Positions 63,969-64,000 of a stretch of DNA of 64,000 nucleotides are shown here, piece by piece. The notes below the pieces were generated by a model that did not search any database, had not been told where the DNA came from, and saw only the letters and a program-made list of their open reading frames with translations. The position numbers and the translations under genes were made by a program. Source of the stretch: an uncultured Alistipes sp. (GTDB lineage: Bacteria; Bacteroidota; Bacteroidia; Bacteroidales; UBA932); NCBI GenBank assembly GCA_900550465.1, contig URSC01000005.1, forward strand, positions 62,001 through 126,000, in the 5' to 3' direction. Each line of letters opens with the position of its first letter. The stretch's first letter is position 1.

Positions 63969-64000
63969 ATGGCAAGGGATTTAAAATACACCAGAAATAT
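63969..64000 (+). CDS. fusA: Elongation factor G, first codons only
   Basis: ATG at 63969 opens MARDLKYTRN, the usual start of Bacteroidota EF-G, 17 bp after rpsG. The rest is outside the window, so the call rests on these ten codons and on the conserved gene order. Confidence 0.85.
   Translation, partial: MARDLKYTRN

Overview
The window is a stretch of a Bacteroidales (phylum Bacteroidota) chromosome. The support is: the -7 element TAnnTTTG in front of at least a dozen genes; a TonB/lipoprotein B12-uptake locus of the BtuB-BtuG type; class III fructose-1,6-bisphosphatase; a TPR/HTH membrane regulator; GH29 and GH3 glycosidases with signal peptides; and the str operon at the right edge. By eye the sequence is GC-rich, which fits a Rikenellaceae/Alistipes-like relative, but the genus is a guess.

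Layout. 1-6.7 kb (minus): adenosylcobalamin-dependent ribonucleotide reductase cut by the window edge, then sufD-sufC, a PnuC-type transporter, an Hsp20 chaperone and sufB. The suf genes are therefore split. 6.8-9.7 kb (plus): small membrane protein, a ThiL-like protein that has lost most catalytic motifs, and an alpha-L-fucosidase. 9.75-13 kb: an accessory pocket with a cloverleaf-like hairpin, outer-membrane protein genes or remnants, a 176-bp MITE-like element with perfect terminal inverted repeats and a target duplication, and an AAA/DUF4143 ATPase whose promoter lies in a 33-bp tandem repeat. 13-19 kb (minus): cobalamin riboswitch, btuB, btuG, a DUF4465 (BtuH-type) lipoprotein and a PKD-domain lipoprotein. 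19-26 kb: AAA/PDDEXK protein, gpmI, GH3 glucosidase and a beta-propeller lipoprotein. 26-33.5 kb (plus): RNase R, EamA transporter, DUF1016 nuclease-like protein, RdgB, RecO and a GH3-type acyl-adenylating enzyme. 33.7-43 kb: TPR regulator, COG0523 GTPase, S41 protease, MATE transporter, RsgA, polyprenyl synthetase and a U32 protein. 43.2-44.3 kb: a second DUF1016 gene broken by one in-frame stop. 44.4-52.8 kb (plus): dnaE, fbp, an AspT/YidE-type transporter and ychF. 52.8-53.9 kb: about 1 kb of palindromic repeats. 53.9-62.9 kb: two tandem serine-hydrolase lipoproteins, an FtsX-type permease, and an arginine/ornithine group (YfcC transporter, rocD, ctlX). 63-64 kb: rpsL, rpsG and the first codons of fusA.

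How it fits together. The B12 locus supplies the cofactor that the class II ribonucleotide reductase needs. The two were probably not placed together by selection, but they describe a B12-dependent cell. The least conventional material is non-coding. Two families of dispersed, palindromic intergenic repeats, one built on a 39/78-bp spacing (117-bp unit) and one on exact 40-bp dyads in pairs about 104 bp apart, recur at 5 kb, 26 kb, 53 kb and 56.6 kb. The second unusual item is the MITE-like element at 11.3 kb.
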